Positions 63,143-63,204 of a stretch of DNA of 63,204 bases are shown here, one piece after another. Location of the stretch: positions 1 to 63,204 of the forward strand of contig JAEYWD010000077.1 of assembly GCA_023429135.1 (NCBI GenBank), read 5' to 3'. The DNA is from Bacteroidota bacterium. GTDB lineage: Bacteria; Bacteroidota; Bacteroidia; Bacteroidales; JAAUTT01. The first letter of the stretch is position 1, and each line of letters begins with the position of its first letter. Below the pieces are notes generated by a model, which saw nothing but the letters and a program-made list of their open reading frames with translations, had not been told where the DNA came from and did no database searches. The position numbers were made by a program, and so were the translations under genes.

Positions 63143-63165
63143 TAATTTGGATTTGTTGGTTAGTT

Positions 63166-63204
63166 AAAAGGTCGGGTCGTGACGAACCGGCCTTTTATGT
63201 TTTT
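63166..63204 (+). terminator. Terminator of the superoxide dismutase gene
   Basis: AAAAGGTCGG (63166-63175) pairs with CCGGCCTTTT (63187-63196; one T-G pair), and the sequence runs on into ATGTTTTT at the window end. Confidence 0.8.

Noticed and set aside
1..63204. CRISPR arrays, transposons, prophage, tRNA or rRNA genes
   Set aside because: No regularly spaced repeats, transposase, integrase or phage genes, and no cloverleaf with a T-loop consensus were seen in the gaps. A covariance search could still find a small RNA I missed.

Overview
The window comes from a member of the Bacteroidota, most likely class Bacteroidia (a Marinilabiliales or Prolixibacteraceae-like lineage is my guess, not proven). 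The evidence is a tmRNA whose tag reads GENNYALAA, SusC/SusD and STN-type TonB receptors under ECF sigma/FecR control, type IX secretion C-terminal domains, a compact RpoD without region 1.1, a Rho with a long acidic/Gln-rich insert, and several promoters of the TTG-N(20-21)-TAnnTTTG type. A large pyruvate:ferredoxin oxidoreductase next to an Mn-type superoxide dismutase suggests an anaerobe or facultative anaerobe that meets oxygen.

Layout. 1-122: 5' part of ssrA (minus). 195-5457: minus-strand sigma/FecR/TonB receptor/DUF4249 lipoprotein locus. 5596-11232: plus-strand run of hydrolases (M1 peptidase with a probable outer-membrane barrel, a tyrosine phosphatase, an endonuclease/exonuclease/phosphatase protein, a metallo-beta-lactamase fold protein) and a small secreted protein; an alpha/beta hydrolase faces it. 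12510-15267: small accessory genes (HEAT-like, DinB, orphan CdiI-type immunity protein, GNAT, small secreted protein). 15277-23773: core genes rpe, rpoD, rho, nifJ, ruvX, def. 23774-24182: gene remnant and a strong hairpin. 24183-32992: dihydroorotate dehydrogenase-like protein, ComEC, TrkA/TrkH, small proteins, TauE-type permease. 33052-39295: hybrid histidine kinase with six PAS domains and a T9SS surface protein. 39524-43446: a frameshifted beta-helix protein gene and a TonB receptor. 43491-51542: TtcA-like protein, an orphan sugar-binding lipoprotein divergent from a chemoreceptor, a secreted trypsin-like protease and hldD. 51611-62347: a polysaccharide-utilisation-like locus (sigma, FecR, SusC, SusD, DUF6807/PmoA, Tat-exported Gfo/Idh/MocA oxidoreductase, uroporphyrinogen-decarboxylase-fold protein). 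62534-63142: superoxide dismutase.

How genes work together. Both TonB loci have the same logic: the receptor carries an STN signalling domain that would contact FecR, which holds the sigma factor; in both a hairpin separates fecR from the receptor gene. The last locus is the best candidate for an undescribed system: it has an uptake pair and its own regulator but no glycoside hydrolase, and instead three enzyme families that point to redox or one-carbon chemistry on a small oxygenated ligand. No CRISPR array, insertion sequence, tRNA or rRNA gene was recognised.
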